From Simplicispira sp. 125 (lineage in GTDB: Bacteria > Pseudomonadota > Gammaproteobacteria > Burkholderiales > Burkholderiaceae_C): a stretch of DNA of 64,000 nt. The DNA is taken from positions 3,902,898 through 3,966,897 of the forward strand of contig NZ_QEKM01000001.1 of assembly GCF_003096555.1 (NCBI RefSeq), given 5' to 3'. This document shows positions 11,951 through 21,413 of this stretch, one piece after another (the first letter of the stretch is position 1; every line of letters begins with the position of its first letter). The position numbers and the translations under genes were made by a program. The notes beneath the pieces are model-generated. The model was given only the letters and a program-made list of their open reading frames with translations, was not told the DNA's origin and ran no database searches.

Positions 11951-12164
11951 CTTGCTGCTGGTGCTCGGCGCAGCAGTATGTGCGGGCGCCGTGTGTCAAC
12001 GCTTCGGAGCGCGGCAGATGCACGCCGCAGCGGTCGCAGGCCACCATGTCCTGCGGTGCGGGCAGCGGCGGGCGTTTGCCCTGCGATGGCGGGGCGTCCG
12101 TGCGCTGGCTGCGCCAAAAAGCGTAGCCTATGGCGATGACGGCAAGGACCAGCAAGTATTTCAT
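11940..12164 (-). CDS. PP0621-family small membrane protein
   Basis: A 74-residue protein. Residues 1-17 (MKYLLVLAVIAIGYAFW) form one membrane helix. The C-terminal half carries Cys pairs (ACDRCGVHLP and TYCCAEH) likely to bind a metal, the pattern of the PP0621 family, whose function is unknown. The ATG overlaps the ypjD stop (ATGA) and its 3' end overlaps the pilS start. This places it in the middle of a coupled gene run upstream of pilSR, as is common in betaproteobacteria. Confidence 0.75.
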   Translation of the reverse strand: MKYLLVLAVIAIGYAFWRSQRTDAPPSQGKRPPLPAPQDMVACDRCGVHLPRSEALTHGARTYCCAEHQQQDAR

Positions 12165-12958
12165 GCGCTGCGTCCCAGCACCACTTCCAGTGCAAAACGC
12201 GAACCCACATAAGCCAGCAGCAGCAGCGCAGCGCCCGTGTAGAGCATGCGCACGGCGCTGCGGCCACGCCAGCCAAAGCGCTTGCGTCCGAGCAGCAGTG
12301 CGGCAAAGGTCAGCCACGACAGCACCGAGAACACGGCCTTGTGGTCCCAGCGCCAGGCACGGCCATAGAGCGATTCGCTGAACAGCATGCCGGCCGCCAG
12401 TGTGGCGGTCAGCAGCACGAAGCCCGCGGTCACGAATCGGAAGGTCAGGCGCTCGAGCGTCAGCAAGGGCATGCCGCTGTGGGGATCGACCGCCAGGCGG
12501 ATGCGCCGTTCGGCGCGCGTCATCAAGGCGGCATGCACCACGGCGGCGGCCAGCAGGCCATAGGCCGAGATGCCCAGCGCCAGGTGCAGCGGCAGCCAGG
12601 CCGAGGCCGTGCCATGCAGGGCCTGGCCCGGGAACGCCATTGCCAGCAACACAGCCAGGCTGCCCAGAGCAGCCAGCGCCCAGCGGGCCCGCAGCTGTGG
12701 GAACAACTGGTGTTCGATGGCATAGACCGTGAGAACCAGCCACGCAGTGACCGACAGGGCCGGGGCAAAACCGAAGCGCGGCGTCGTCTCCACCATGCTC
12801 CAGGCCAGGGTGGCGGCGTGCAATACCCAGGCGACCCACAGGGCTGCGCGGGCACCCCGGGCCTGCAGGCGGGCTGCTGCCACAGCCGGAACGGCATAGG
12901 CCAGAGCAGTGGCGAGCCCGAGCACCAGACTGACGGGGGAGCTACTAGCTAAAATCAT
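12161..12958 (-). CDS. ypjD: CcsA/YpjD-family inner membrane protein
   Basis: A 265-residue, eight-or-so-helix membrane protein of the cytochrome c assembly (CcsA/HemX/YpjD) superfamily. Recognisable segments are WLPLHLALGISAYGLLAAAVVHAA and the conserved WRWDHKAVFSVLSW near the C-terminus, with His residues that bind haem in true CcsA proteins. Whether this copy takes part in cytochrome c assembly is not known. It is the first gene of the minus-strand run leading to pilSR and ampD, and diverges from ffh, whose start lies 92 bases away. Confidence 0.78.
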   Translation of the reverse strand: MILASSSPVSLVLGLATALAYAVPAVAAARLQARGARAALWVAWVLHAATLAWSMVETTPRFGFAPALSVTAWLVLTVYAIEHQLFPQLRARWALAALGSLAVLLAMAFPGQALHGTASAWLPLHLALGISAYGLLAAAVVHAALMTRAERRIRLAVDPHSGMPLLTLERLTFRFVTAGFVLLTATLAAGMLFSESLYGRAWRWDHKAVFSVLSWLTFAALLLGRKRFGWRGRSAVRMLYTGAALLLLAYVGSRFALEVVLGRSA

Positions 12959-13049
12959 GCTGCACAGTTTACCTTTCGCCCACGGCCCGCCCTTGGGCGC
13001 AACCCCCCTCCCGCAGCCCCGTTCGCGGGTCTACCCCGGAATACCTGAC

Positions 13050-14432
13050 ATGGCCTCCGCCCTTACCGACAAACTCTCGCGCCTCGTCAAGGAGATGCGT
13101 GGCCAGGCCCGCATCACCGAATCCAACGTACAGGACATGCTGCGCGAGGTGCGCATGGCCCTGCTCGAAGCCGACGTGGCCCTGCCCGTGGTGCGCGACT
13201 TCATCGCCCGCGTCAAGGAAAAGGCGCTGGGCGAAGAGGTGCTGGGCTCCCTCAAACCTGGGCAGATGCTGGTCAGCATCGTCAACCGCGAACTGGCCGC
13301 CACCATGGGCGAGGGCGTGTCCGACATCAATCTGGCGGCCCAGCCCCCGGCCGTGATCCTGATGGCGGGTTTGCAGGGCGCGGGCAAGACCACGACCACG
13401 GCCAAGCTGGCCAAGCACCTGATCACCAAGCGCAAGAAAAAGGTGCTGACCGTCTCCGGCGACGTGTACCGTCCCGCCGCCATCGAGCAGCTCAAGACCG
13501 TCACGGCCCAGGCCGGTGCAGAGTGGTTCCCGAGCACGCCCGACCAGAAGCCGCGCGACATTGCCCTGGCCGCGCTGGACTACGCCAAGAAACACTACTT
13601 TGATGTGCTGCTGGTCGACACTGCCGGTCGCCTGGCCATCGACGAAGTGCTGATGCAGGAAATCAAGGACCTGCACGCGGTGCTCAATCCGATCGAAACC
13701 CTGTTCGTGGTGGACGCCATGCAGGGCCAGGATGCCATCAACACCGCACGTGCCTTCAAGGAAGCACTGCCGCTGACCGGCATCGTTTTGACCAAGCTCG
13801 ACGGTGATTCACGCGGCGGCGCTGCGCTGTCTGTGCGCCAGATCACCGGCGCACCGATCAAGTTTGCCGGCGTGTCCGAGAAGCTCGACGGCCTGGAGGT
13901 GTTCGACGCCGAGCGCCACGCGGGCCGCATTCTGGGCATGGGCGACATCGTTGCGCTGGTGGAGCAAGTGGCGGCCGGTGTGGACATGGAAGCCGCGCAA
14001 AAGCTCGCTGCCAAGGTCAAGAGTGGCGACGGCTTTGATCTGAGCGATTTTCTGGGCCAGTTGCAGCAAATGAAGCAGATGGGCGGGCTCGCCAGCCTCA
14101 TGGACAAGCTGCCCTCTCAGCTCACCGCCAAGGCCGGTCAGGTGGACATGGACAAGGCCGAGAAAGACATCAAGCGCAAGGAAGGCATCATCCAAAGCAT
14201 GACGCCGCTGGAGCGCCGTCGGCCCGAACTCATCAAGGCCACCCGCAAGAAACGCATCGCTGGCGGAGCGGGTGTGCAGGTGCAGGAAGTCAACCGCCTG
14301 CTCAAGGAGTTTGAGCAGATGCAGGGCATGATGAAAAAGATGAAGGGTGGCGGCCTGATGAAAATGATGAAAAAGATGGGCGGAATGAAAGGCATGGGGG
14401 GTGGCGGCGGTATGCCTGGCATGCCTTTCTGA
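13050..14432 (+). CDS. ffh: signal recognition particle protein Ffh (SRP54)
   Basis: A 460-residue SRP GTPase that binds 4.5S RNA and signal peptides and targets nascent membrane proteins to FtsY. The N domain (1-85) is followed by the G domain, with G1 GLQGAGKTTTTAKLAK near 107, DTAGR near 190 and TKLDGDSRGG. The M domain is methionine-rich and ends in a Met/Gly/Lys tail (MKKMKGGGLMKMMKK). ATG 13050 gives the usual start MASALTDKLSRLVKEMRG; in-frame upstream codons are non-family sequence. The length matches the family. An intrinsic terminator follows at 14496. Confidence 0.95.
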   Translation: MASALTDKLSRLVKEMRGQARITESNVQDMLREVRMALLEADVALPVVRDFIARVKEKALGEEVLGSLKPGQMLVSIVNRELAATMGEGVSDINLAAQPPAVILMAGLQGAGKTTTTAKLAKHLITKRKKKVLTVSGDVYRPAAIEQLKTVTAQAGAEWFPSTPDQKPRDIALAALDYAKKHYFDVLLVDTAGRLAIDEVLMQEIKDLHAVLNPIETLFVVDAMQGQDAINTARAFKEALPLTGIVLTKLDGDSRGGAALSVRQITGAPIKFAGVSEKLDGLEVFDAERHAGRILGMGDIVALVEQVAAGVDMEAAQKLAAKVKSGDGFDLSDFLGQLQQMKQMGGLASLMDKLPSQLTAKAGQVDMDKAEKDIKRKEGIIQSMTPLERRRPELIKATRKKRIAGGAGVQVQEVNRLLKEFEQMQGMMKKMKGGGLMKMMKKMGGMKGMGGGGGMPGMPF

Positions 14433-14440
14433 GTTTTGGT

Positions 14441-14489
14441 ATTTTTTGGCTGTAGCGCTTATGCAATAAGCGCTAAAAGCTATCAAAAA
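14441..14489. repeat. palindromic intergenic repeat, copy A
   Basis: TAGCGCTT (14453-14460), a 7-base loop and AAGCGCTA (14468-14475) form an 8-bp perfect stem. The flanks GGCTG and AAAGCTATCAAAAA are shared with other copies in this window (18946, 32877, 37342, 40002, 57542, 61108). It lies between the ffh stop and its terminator. The family behaves like a REP-type intergenic repeat. Confidence 0.75.
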
Positions 14490-14495
14490 CAAAGC

Positions 14496-14523
14496 AAAAA
14501 ACCGGCAGAGTGCCGGTTTTTTT
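14496..14523. terminator. bidirectional intrinsic terminator after ffh
   Basis: A-rich tract, stem ACCGGCA / TGCCGGT with loop GAG, then a seven-T run. It is symmetric, so it works in principle for ffh on the plus strand and for miaB transcripts arriving on the minus strand. Confidence 0.85.
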
Positions 14524-14547
14524 ATAGGATGAATGCTCCTGAATCAG

Positions 14548-14625
14548 GAGCTGCTAGCGCTTGATGGTCAATATTTTTCAATAGAAAAGTACTTTAAAAC
14601 CTTGTGTATCAAGCGCAAGCAGCTC
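14548..14625. repeat. 18-bp inverted repeat around a 42-bp AT-rich spacer
   Basis: GAGCTGCTAGCGCTTGAT (14548-14565) and ATCAAGCGCAAGCAGCTC (14608-14625) are inverted copies with one mismatch in 18. Each arm contains the AGCGCTT core of the palindromic repeat family, so this looks like two opposed half-copies around an AT-rich 42-base spacer. It lies between the ffh terminator and the 3' end of miaB. Confidence 0.65.
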
Positions 14626-14639
14626 TCATTTTTGATGGA

Positions 14640-15977
<1,338 letters not shown>

Positions 15978-16069
15978 GGCAAGCTCTCAGAAAACAGGGG
16001 GTAGGCTGCATGCGCTGCGCCCGCCGCAGGGCGGGAGGCAGGCGCGCGGCAGCCGCCGGGTGCGCGGGG

Positions 16070-16516
16070 TCAGCGCACGGGGGTGGCGTCGGATTCGAAG
16101 CGGTAGTTGTGCTGCACGGCGTCGCTGCCCTTGCGCGGCTGTGCGGCTTCGCTGTTGCTCAGGATCCAGGCAGAAATCAGCATGCCCGTGCTGTTCTCGA
16201 TGAGGTAGTTCACGGTGAACTGCTGGCCCTTGACCGTGTGCATCATCACCAGGGTGTTCTGCGGGCTGAACAGGCGCATGCCGGGTGCCATGCGGATGGC
16301 GTTGCCATTGATCTCGGCATCGGAGGCCCCGGTAATCACCAGCGAACCGCGCAGCGCCGCATCGGGGAAGTTGCGCATGCCACTCATCGAGCCCTGCACC
16401 GTACCTTGTGCGGCAGCAGGCGCGCTGGCCAGAGGGGCTGCGGCGCAGAGCACGGCCAGCAGGAGGGCCCCCAGACGGGGGCGAGAAGGGGAAAGTGCGG
16501 TCGGGCAGCGGTTCAT
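16070..16516 (-). CDS. secreted hypothetical protein
   Basis: A 148-residue protein with an N-terminal signal peptide: a basic start MNRCPTALSPSRPR, the hydrophobic stretch LGALLLAVLCAAAPLASAP, and an AAAQG cleavage region. The mature part (about 110 residues) contains GMRNFPDAALRGSLVITG and KGQQFTVNYLIENSTGMLISAWILS, which look like beta-strands of a small periplasmic domain. No family with a known function is recognised. ATG 16516 is preferred over 16525, which has almost no room for a ribosome site. It lies between miaB and a tRNA gene. Confidence 0.6.
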   Translation of the reverse strand: MNRCPTALSPSRPRLGALLLAVLCAAAPLASAPAAAQGTVQGSMSGMRNFPDAALRGSLVITGASDAEINGNAIRMAPGMRLFSPQNTLVMMHTVKGQQFTVNYLIENSTGMLISAWILSNSEAAQPRKGSDAVQHNYRFESDATPVR

Positions 16517-16579
16517 GGTGTTCATCCAGGGGCTGTGAAAGCGCGATTTTACGGGCGCCTGCGTTGCGTGCACCCAAAG

Positions 16580-16608
16580 AAAAACCCACAGTGTTGCCAC
16601 TGTGGGTT
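16580..16608 (-). terminator. terminator of the tRNA gene
   Basis: An 11-bp perfect stem AACCCACAGTG / CACTGTGGGTT with 4-base loop (16583-16593 with 16598-16608) lies six bases beyond the tRNA 3' end. It is followed on the minus strand by a run of five T. Confidence 0.85.
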
Positions 16609-16613
16609 CAATA

Positions 16614-16690
16614 TGGTGGTGGTACCGGGACTTGAACCTGGGACATCAGCATTATGAATGCTGCGCTCTAACCAACTGAGCTATACCACC
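16614..16690 (-). tRNA. tRNA-Met (CAU anticodon)
   Basis: A 77-base cloverleaf with encoded CCA. Acceptor GGTGGTA/TACCACC, D-stem GCTC/GAGC and anticodon stem CAGCA/TGCTG are fully paired, with anticodon loop TTCATAA (CAU) and T-loop TTCAAGT. The T-stem CCAGG/CCCGG has one A-C mismatch in the middle pair. It lacks the C1-A72 mismatch of initiator tRNA, so it is elongator Met or, less likely, the Ile2 type read after lysidine modification. Its own promoter (16702-16730) and terminator flank it. Confidence 0.9.
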
Positions 16691-16701
16691 GAAAAAATGG
16701 A

Positions 16702-16730
16702 ATTATAGAACAAAAAAAACGGGCAACCAA
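16702..16730 (-). promoter_or_regulatory. sigma-70 promoter of the tRNA gene
   Basis: On the minus strand TTGGTT (16725-16730), a 17-base spacer and a perfect TATAAT (16702-16707) lie 11 bases before the tRNA 5' end. The -35 box and spacer overlap the terminator of the upstream enoyl-CoA hydratase gene. Confidence 0.75.
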
Positions 16731-16742
16731 AGCTCGGCTGCC
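16712..16742 (-). terminator. terminator of the enoyl-CoA hydratase gene
   Basis: Minus-strand stem GGCAGCC / GGTTGCC (one G-U pair, 7-base loop, 16722-16742) is followed by CG and eight T (16712-16719). It lies just after the hydratase stop and overlaps the tRNA promoter. Confidence 0.75.
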
Positions 16743-16749
16743 AGGATTT

Positions 16750-17529
<780 letters not shown>

Positions 17530-17561
17530 GGCGTTCTCCTGTTGCAATTAAAAATAAAACG

Positions 17562-17589
17562 ATAACCAAGGCCCCGGCAGTGCGGGGCC
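17562..17589 (-). terminator. probable terminator of the M61 peptidase gene
   Basis: A 7-bp GC stem GGCCCCG / CGGGGCC (17570-17576 with 17583-17589) sits two bases after the peptidase stop on the minus strand. An imperfect T-rich tail (TTGGTTATCG then TTTTATTTTT) follows. Confidence 0.55.
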
Positions 17590-17591
17590 GA

Positions 17592-19409
17592 TCAAAGACC
17601 ATCGAGCCAGCGCGTGGCGCGGGCTGCGTCGGTGATGCTGAGCGACACGGTGTCGGCCATGGCGGGCTGTGCGGCGCTCTTGCGGCCTTTGCTGCTCTTG
17701 GCGGGCGGATGGGCCAGCGTCAGGGGCAGTCGCAGCAGGCGCCGGTCGCGGGCGACCAGGGCCGTGACGGCCGTCTCTGCCCCGGCATACAGCGCGATGT
17801 CGTCGAGCTTGGCAATGCGCCAGCCTTGGCCCTGCACTTCGATGCCGATCCATTCATCGCCGGCGGCCATGCCGGCGCGCTCGGCTAGGCTGCCGCGCAG
17901 CACGGTTTTGATCTGCACTGCCGCGTTTTCTGTCACGCGCAGGCCCAGGCGCTGGGCGGGCTGGGCGGCTTCGGGTTTGAGCGTGATGCCCTGGGCCGCC
18001 AGCAGCGCCTCCAGCGGCAGTTCGCCGGTGCCGTGCACCCAGGCGTCGATCTCCGTGTCAAAGGGGCGGCCGCCCAGTTCGTGTAGCACGGCGCGCAGGG
18101 TGGCTTCGTCCATGGGGCCGCCCGCGCAGCGCTGCCACAAGGCGCGCATCACATCGTCCAGCGTGCAATGGCCCTCGGCGCGCAGCGCAAGGTCCAGGCA
18201 CAGGGCGACGAGTGCGCCCTTGGTGTAGTAACTGACGGTGGCGTTGGGGGTGTTCTCGTCCTGGCGGTAGAACTTGACCCAGGCGTCAAAGCTGGCCTGG
18301 GCCACGGTCTGCAGCGTGCGGCCCGGCGTTTGCAGCACCTGCTGGATGGTTTTGGTCAGCAGCTTGAGGTAGCTGGCAGGGTCGATGAGCCCGGCCCGGC
18401 GCAGCAGCAGATCGTCGTAATAGCTGGTGAAGCCTTCAAAAAACCAGAGCAGCTGTGTGTAGTTCTCCTGCGCGTAGTCATAGCGGGTGAACTCTGCGGG
18501 GCGCAGGCGCTTGACGTTCCAGGCGTGGAAGTACTCGTGGCTGATGAGGCCGAGCAGGGTGGTGTAGCCCTCGCCCACCGCAGGCGCGGTGCTGCGCGGC
18601 AGGTCGCGCCGGGCGCAGATCAGGGCCGTGGAGTTGCGGTGCTCCAGCCCGCCATAGCCGTCATCGACCACGTTGAGCATGAACAGGTAATTTTTGAACG
18701 GCGGCTTGCCCTCGCCGTGCCAGAGGCGGATGGCGGCCTCGCAGATTTTGCGCGTGTCGGCCAGCAGCCGCTTGCCGTCAAAAGACGCTGCGGCGCCTGC
18801 CACCACAAAGCGGTGCGGCACGCCACCGGCAGTGAAACGCGCGCTCCAGAAGGCGCCCATTTCCACCGGGCAGTCGGCCAGTGTGTCGTAGTCGTCGGCA
18901 CGGTAGCGGCCAAACCCCCAGGCATCCACTTTTAAAGGAAAAAGGGCTGTAGCGCACGACCACTGTGCGCTGGTAGCTATATTTTCAGGAGTTAAAATGT
19001 CAATGGTGCAGGGCTGTTCGGTGTGTCCCTCGGCGCGCAGGCACAGGCTGGTGGCATTGAAGAAGCCGCGCGCAGCGTCCAGCCAGGCGGTGCGTACCGA
19101 GGCGTCGCAGGCATACACCTCGTAGTGCAGCACCAGCGGCTTGCCGGGCTGGCACGTCGCCATCCAGCGGTGCTTGTCCAGTTGCTGCAGCGCCAGCGCC
19201 TGCCTGCCCTGGCGGGCCTGCAGGTTCTGCAGATTTTTGGAGAATTCGCGCACCAGGTAGCTTCCCGGTATCCAGACAGGCAGCGCCAGTTCCTGCTGCG
19301 CTGCAGGGCGGGCCACGGTCAGCGTGACGTGGAAAAGGTGCTGGTGTGGGTCGGGCGCTTCGATGCGGTAGTGCACCGCAGCAGCGGCGGTGGAGCGTGC
19401 GTTGGCCAT
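17592..19409 (-). CDS. M61-family (glycyl aminopeptidase-like) metallopeptidase
   Basis: A 605-residue peptidase. The N-terminal M61 domain contains ALPVWIPGSYLVREFSKN. The zinc motif HEYFH lies in LISHEYFHAWNVKRLRP (about residue 290), and a C-terminal PDZ domain (about 490-580) contains IKTVLRGSLAERAGMAAGDEW. No signal peptide is evident at the chosen ATG 19409 (MANARSTAAAAVHY), so a cytoplasmic location is likely. Residues about 140-156 (ENIATSAQWSCATALFPL) are encoded by a copy of the palindromic repeat family, an unusual in-frame insertion or replacement. It lies 21 bases downstream of dsbC on the same strand. Confidence 0.85.
   Translation of the reverse strand: MANARSTAAAAVHYRIEAPDPHQHLFHVTLTVARPAAQQELALPVWIPGSYLVREFSKNLQNLQARQGRQALALQQLDKHRWMATCQPGKPLVLHYEVYACDASVRTAWLDAARGFFNATSLCLRAEGHTEQPCTIDILTPENIATSAQWSCATALFPLKVDAWGFGRYRADDYDTLADCPVEMGAFWSARFTAGGVPHRFVVAGAAASFDGKRLLADTRKICEAAIRLWHGEGKPPFKNYLFMLNVVDDGYGGLEHRNSTALICARRDLPRSTAPAVGEGYTTLLGLISHEYFHAWNVKRLRPAEFTRYDYAQENYTQLLWFFEGFTSYYDDLLLRRAGLIDPASYLKLLTKTIQQVLQTPGRTLQTVAQASFDAWVKFYRQDENTPNATVSYYTKGALVALCLDLALRAEGHCTLDDVMRALWQRCAGGPMDEATLRAVLHELGGRPFDTEIDAWVHGTGELPLEALLAAQGITLKPEAAQPAQRLGLRVTENAAVQIKTVLRGSLAERAGMAAGDEWIGIEVQGQGWRIAKLDDIALYAGAETAVTALVARDRRLLRLPLTLAHPPAKSSKGRKSAAQPAMADTVSLSITDAARATRWLDGL
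18946..18990. repeat. palindromic repeat copy C, inside the M61 coding sequence
   Basis: AGCGCAC (18951-18957), a 7-base loop and GTGCGCT (18965-18971) form a 7-bp stem. The flanks are GGCTGT on the left and GGTAGCTATATTTTCAGGA on the right. Copy D at 40002 has the same arrangement (GGCTTCTAACGC ... GCGCAGAAAGCTATATTTT), as does copy A. The reading frame of the peptidase stays open through it. Confidence 0.7.
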
Positions 19410-19430
19410 GGGCGGTGCGGGCGCGGGGTG

Positions 19431-20147
19431 TCAGTTGCTGGCGGCGGACTCGCCCAGGCGTTTTTCGACGTCCTTGGCCGGGATGGCGCCGGGCACGCGG
19501 CTGCCATCGGCAAAAATCAGCGTGGGCGTGCCCGTAATTTTGTATTTTTTACCGAAAGCCAGATTGCGTTGCAGTGCGCTGGTGTCGCAGGTGGCGGCGG
19601 CCGGGGTCTTGTCGCGCACCATGTAGTCCTCCCACGCGGTCGTACGGTCTTTGGCACACCAGATGTTGCGCGATTTCTCGGCCGAGTCGGGACTGAGGAT
19701 GGGGTAGAGGAACAGGTAGACGGTGACGTTGTCCACGTTCTGCATGTCGCGCTCGAAGCGCTTGCAGTAGCCGCAGTTGGGGTCTTCAAACACCGCCACC
19801 TTGCGCTTGCCGTCACCGCGCACGATGGTGAAGGCGTCCTTGAACGGCAGCGCTGCAAAATCCACCGCCGAGAGCTTGTTGATGCGGTCTTCCGTCAGGT
19901 TGCGGCGCGCCCGGGTATCGATCAGCTCCCCCTGGATCAGGTAGTTGCCCTTGGCGTCGGTGTAGAAAATGTCCGTACCGATGCGCACTTCGTACAGGCC
20001 CGACATGGCCGTAGGCTGTACCTCGTCGATCTTTTCCATTTGCGGAATACGCTCGGCCAGTGTCTTGCGGATGGCGGCTTCCTGGGCGGTGGCGGAAAAA
20101 CCCAGGGTCAGTGCGGCGGCGGCGAGCAGGGAGGGGATCAGTTGCAT
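19431..20147 (-). CDS. dsbC: thiol:disulfide interchange protein DsbC
   Basis: A 238-residue periplasmic disulfide isomerase that reshuffles wrong disulfides and is kept reduced by DsbD. A signal peptide (MQLIPSLLAAAALTLGFSATAQ) is followed by the N-terminal dimerisation domain (about 23-80). The thioredoxin-like domain has active site CGYC in DPNCGYCKRFE (about residues 128-131), and the cis-Pro loop is in TGTPTLIF. ATG 20147 is chosen; an in-frame TTG at 20159 would add four residues but has no advantage. It lies upstream of the M61 gene and downstream of the ubiH-like gene on the same strand. Confidence 0.93.
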   Translation of the reverse strand: MQLIPSLLAAAALTLGFSATAQEAAIRKTLAERIPQMEKIDEVQPTAMSGLYEVRIGTDIFYTDAKGNYLIQGELIDTRARRNLTEDRINKLSAVDFAALPFKDAFTIVRGDGKRKVAVFEDPNCGYCKRFERDMQNVDNVTVYLFLYPILSPDSAEKSRNIWCAKDRTTAWEDYMVRDKTPAAATCDTSALQRNLAFGKKYKITGTPTLIFADGSRVPGAIPAKDVEKRLGESAASN

Positions 20148-20208
20148 GGTTTTATTCAAAGGTTCAAGGGGCGGCGTAAGGGTGTTGCGCCGTTGGAGTG
20201 CATTGCCT

Positions 20209-21336
20209 TCAGCGCGTTCCCATGGCCTGGTGGGCCATCCAGTCTTTCAGAGGGCCGCTGTGGTCAAAGCCTTTCATGCCCCAGTTGCGTAGCATCTGCC
20301 AAGGGCCCTGCGGGCGTGAAAAAAGCTGGTGCAACCCATCGGTGGCCAGGCCCATGGGCGCCAGGGCCGTCTTGCGCTGGCGCTCGTAGCGGCGCAGCAG
20401 GCGCAGGTCAGACACGCTGCGCCAGGCATCGCGCCCGCCTAGCACCTGGGCCAGCGCTTGGGCGTCGCCCAGGCCCAGGTTGAGGCCCTGGCCCGTCAGC
20501 GGGTGTACGTTGTGTGCGGCGTCGCCCGCCAGCACCCACGCGGCTGCAGGGTTGGTCGGCAGGGTGCCGCACCAGTGGCGCGCCTGGGCCTGCTGCAGCG
20601 GCCAGGTGGCGCGCTCGCTGGCCAGCGTCAAGGCGCCCAGCGCATCTTGGCTGGCCGCCTGCATACGCTGCGCAAAGGTATCGGCCTCCAGGGCCAGCAG
20701 TTCGGCAGCCAGCGGCGGCGCTACAGACCAGACGACCGCCACGGTGCTGCCGCCTTCGCCCTCCAGGGGCAGAAAGGCGAGGATGCTGCCGTCCGGCGAA
20801 AACCATTGCCGGGCCACCTGGCCGTGCGGTTTTTCGCAAGCCATGCGCGCGGCAATGGCGTGCTGGGGGTAGGGCGTGATGTCGAACTCGGCGCCCAGTT
20901 CGCTGCGGGTGCGGCTGGCACGGCCCTCGCACACCACGGTGAGCGCGGCCGGCACGGGGGCCTGCACCAGTTCCACCTGCGGCTGAAAGCGCACGGCGTC
21001 CTGCAGGCGGGCCTCCAGCGCGGGCACATCGACAATCCAGGCCAGGGCCGGTACGCCCTGGGCCGCGGCGTCAAAGTGCACCTCGCCCTCCTGGTCACCC
21101 CGCACCCGCATGTGCGTGACCGGCGTGGCGTGCACGGCGTCGGGCCAGCTGCGCAGCGATTCCAGCAGCGCGCGCGAGGCCGCGTTCAAGGCATAGGCCC
21201 GCACATCGGCTGCCTCTGGTGCCGGTGCGGTGTTGGCGACGAGGGCCACGTTCAGCCGCTCGCGGGCCAGTAGCAGTGCCAGGGTGCGGCCGACTACGCC
21301 CGCGCCACGGATACAGATGTCAAAGGATTGCGCCAT
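20209..21336 (-). CDS. UbiH/UbiF-family FAD-dependent ubiquinone-biosynthesis hydroxylase
   Basis: A 375-residue flavoprotein monooxygenase. The FAD-binding Rossmann motif GAGVVGRTLALLLA lies near residues 11-24. The second FAD motif, GDAAHNVHPLTGQGLNLGLGD, is near 285-305 and is characteristic of the UbiH/UbiF/UbiI group, which hydroxylates the ubiquinone ring. Which carbon is hydroxylated cannot be told from sequence. ATG 21336 begins MAQSFDICIRGAG, consistent with the family. It is followed by dsbC 61 bases downstream, and diverges from the MOSC gene. Confidence 0.83.
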   Translation of the reverse strand: MAQSFDICIRGAGVVGRTLALLLARERLNVALVANTAPAPEAADVRAYALNAASRALLESLRSWPDAVHATPVTHMRVRGDQEGEVHFDAAAQGVPALAWIVDVPALEARLQDAVRFQPQVELVQAPVPAALTVVCEGRASRTRSELGAEFDITPYPQHAIAARMACEKPHGQVARQWFSPDGSILAFLPLEGEGGSTVAVVWSVAPPLAAELLALEADTFAQRMQAASQDALGALTLASERATWPLQQAQARHWCGTLPTNPAAAWVLAGDAAHNVHPLTGQGLNLGLGDAQALAQVLGGRDAWRSVSDLRLLRRYERQRKTALAPMGLATDGLHQLFSRPQGPWQMLRNWGMKGFDHSGPLKDWMAHQAMGTR

Positions 21337-21413
21337 CCGGGCATTGTAGGAGGCCCGCCCCTGAGGGTTATGCTTGCAGGCTTTGTCCCTGTGTGCGATG
21401 GAAACCCCCTGCC

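Noticed and set aside
10601..12139. Plus-strand open frame (512 codons) opposite pilS
   Set aside because: Gln/Arg/His-rich shadow of a well-supported histidine kinase gene.
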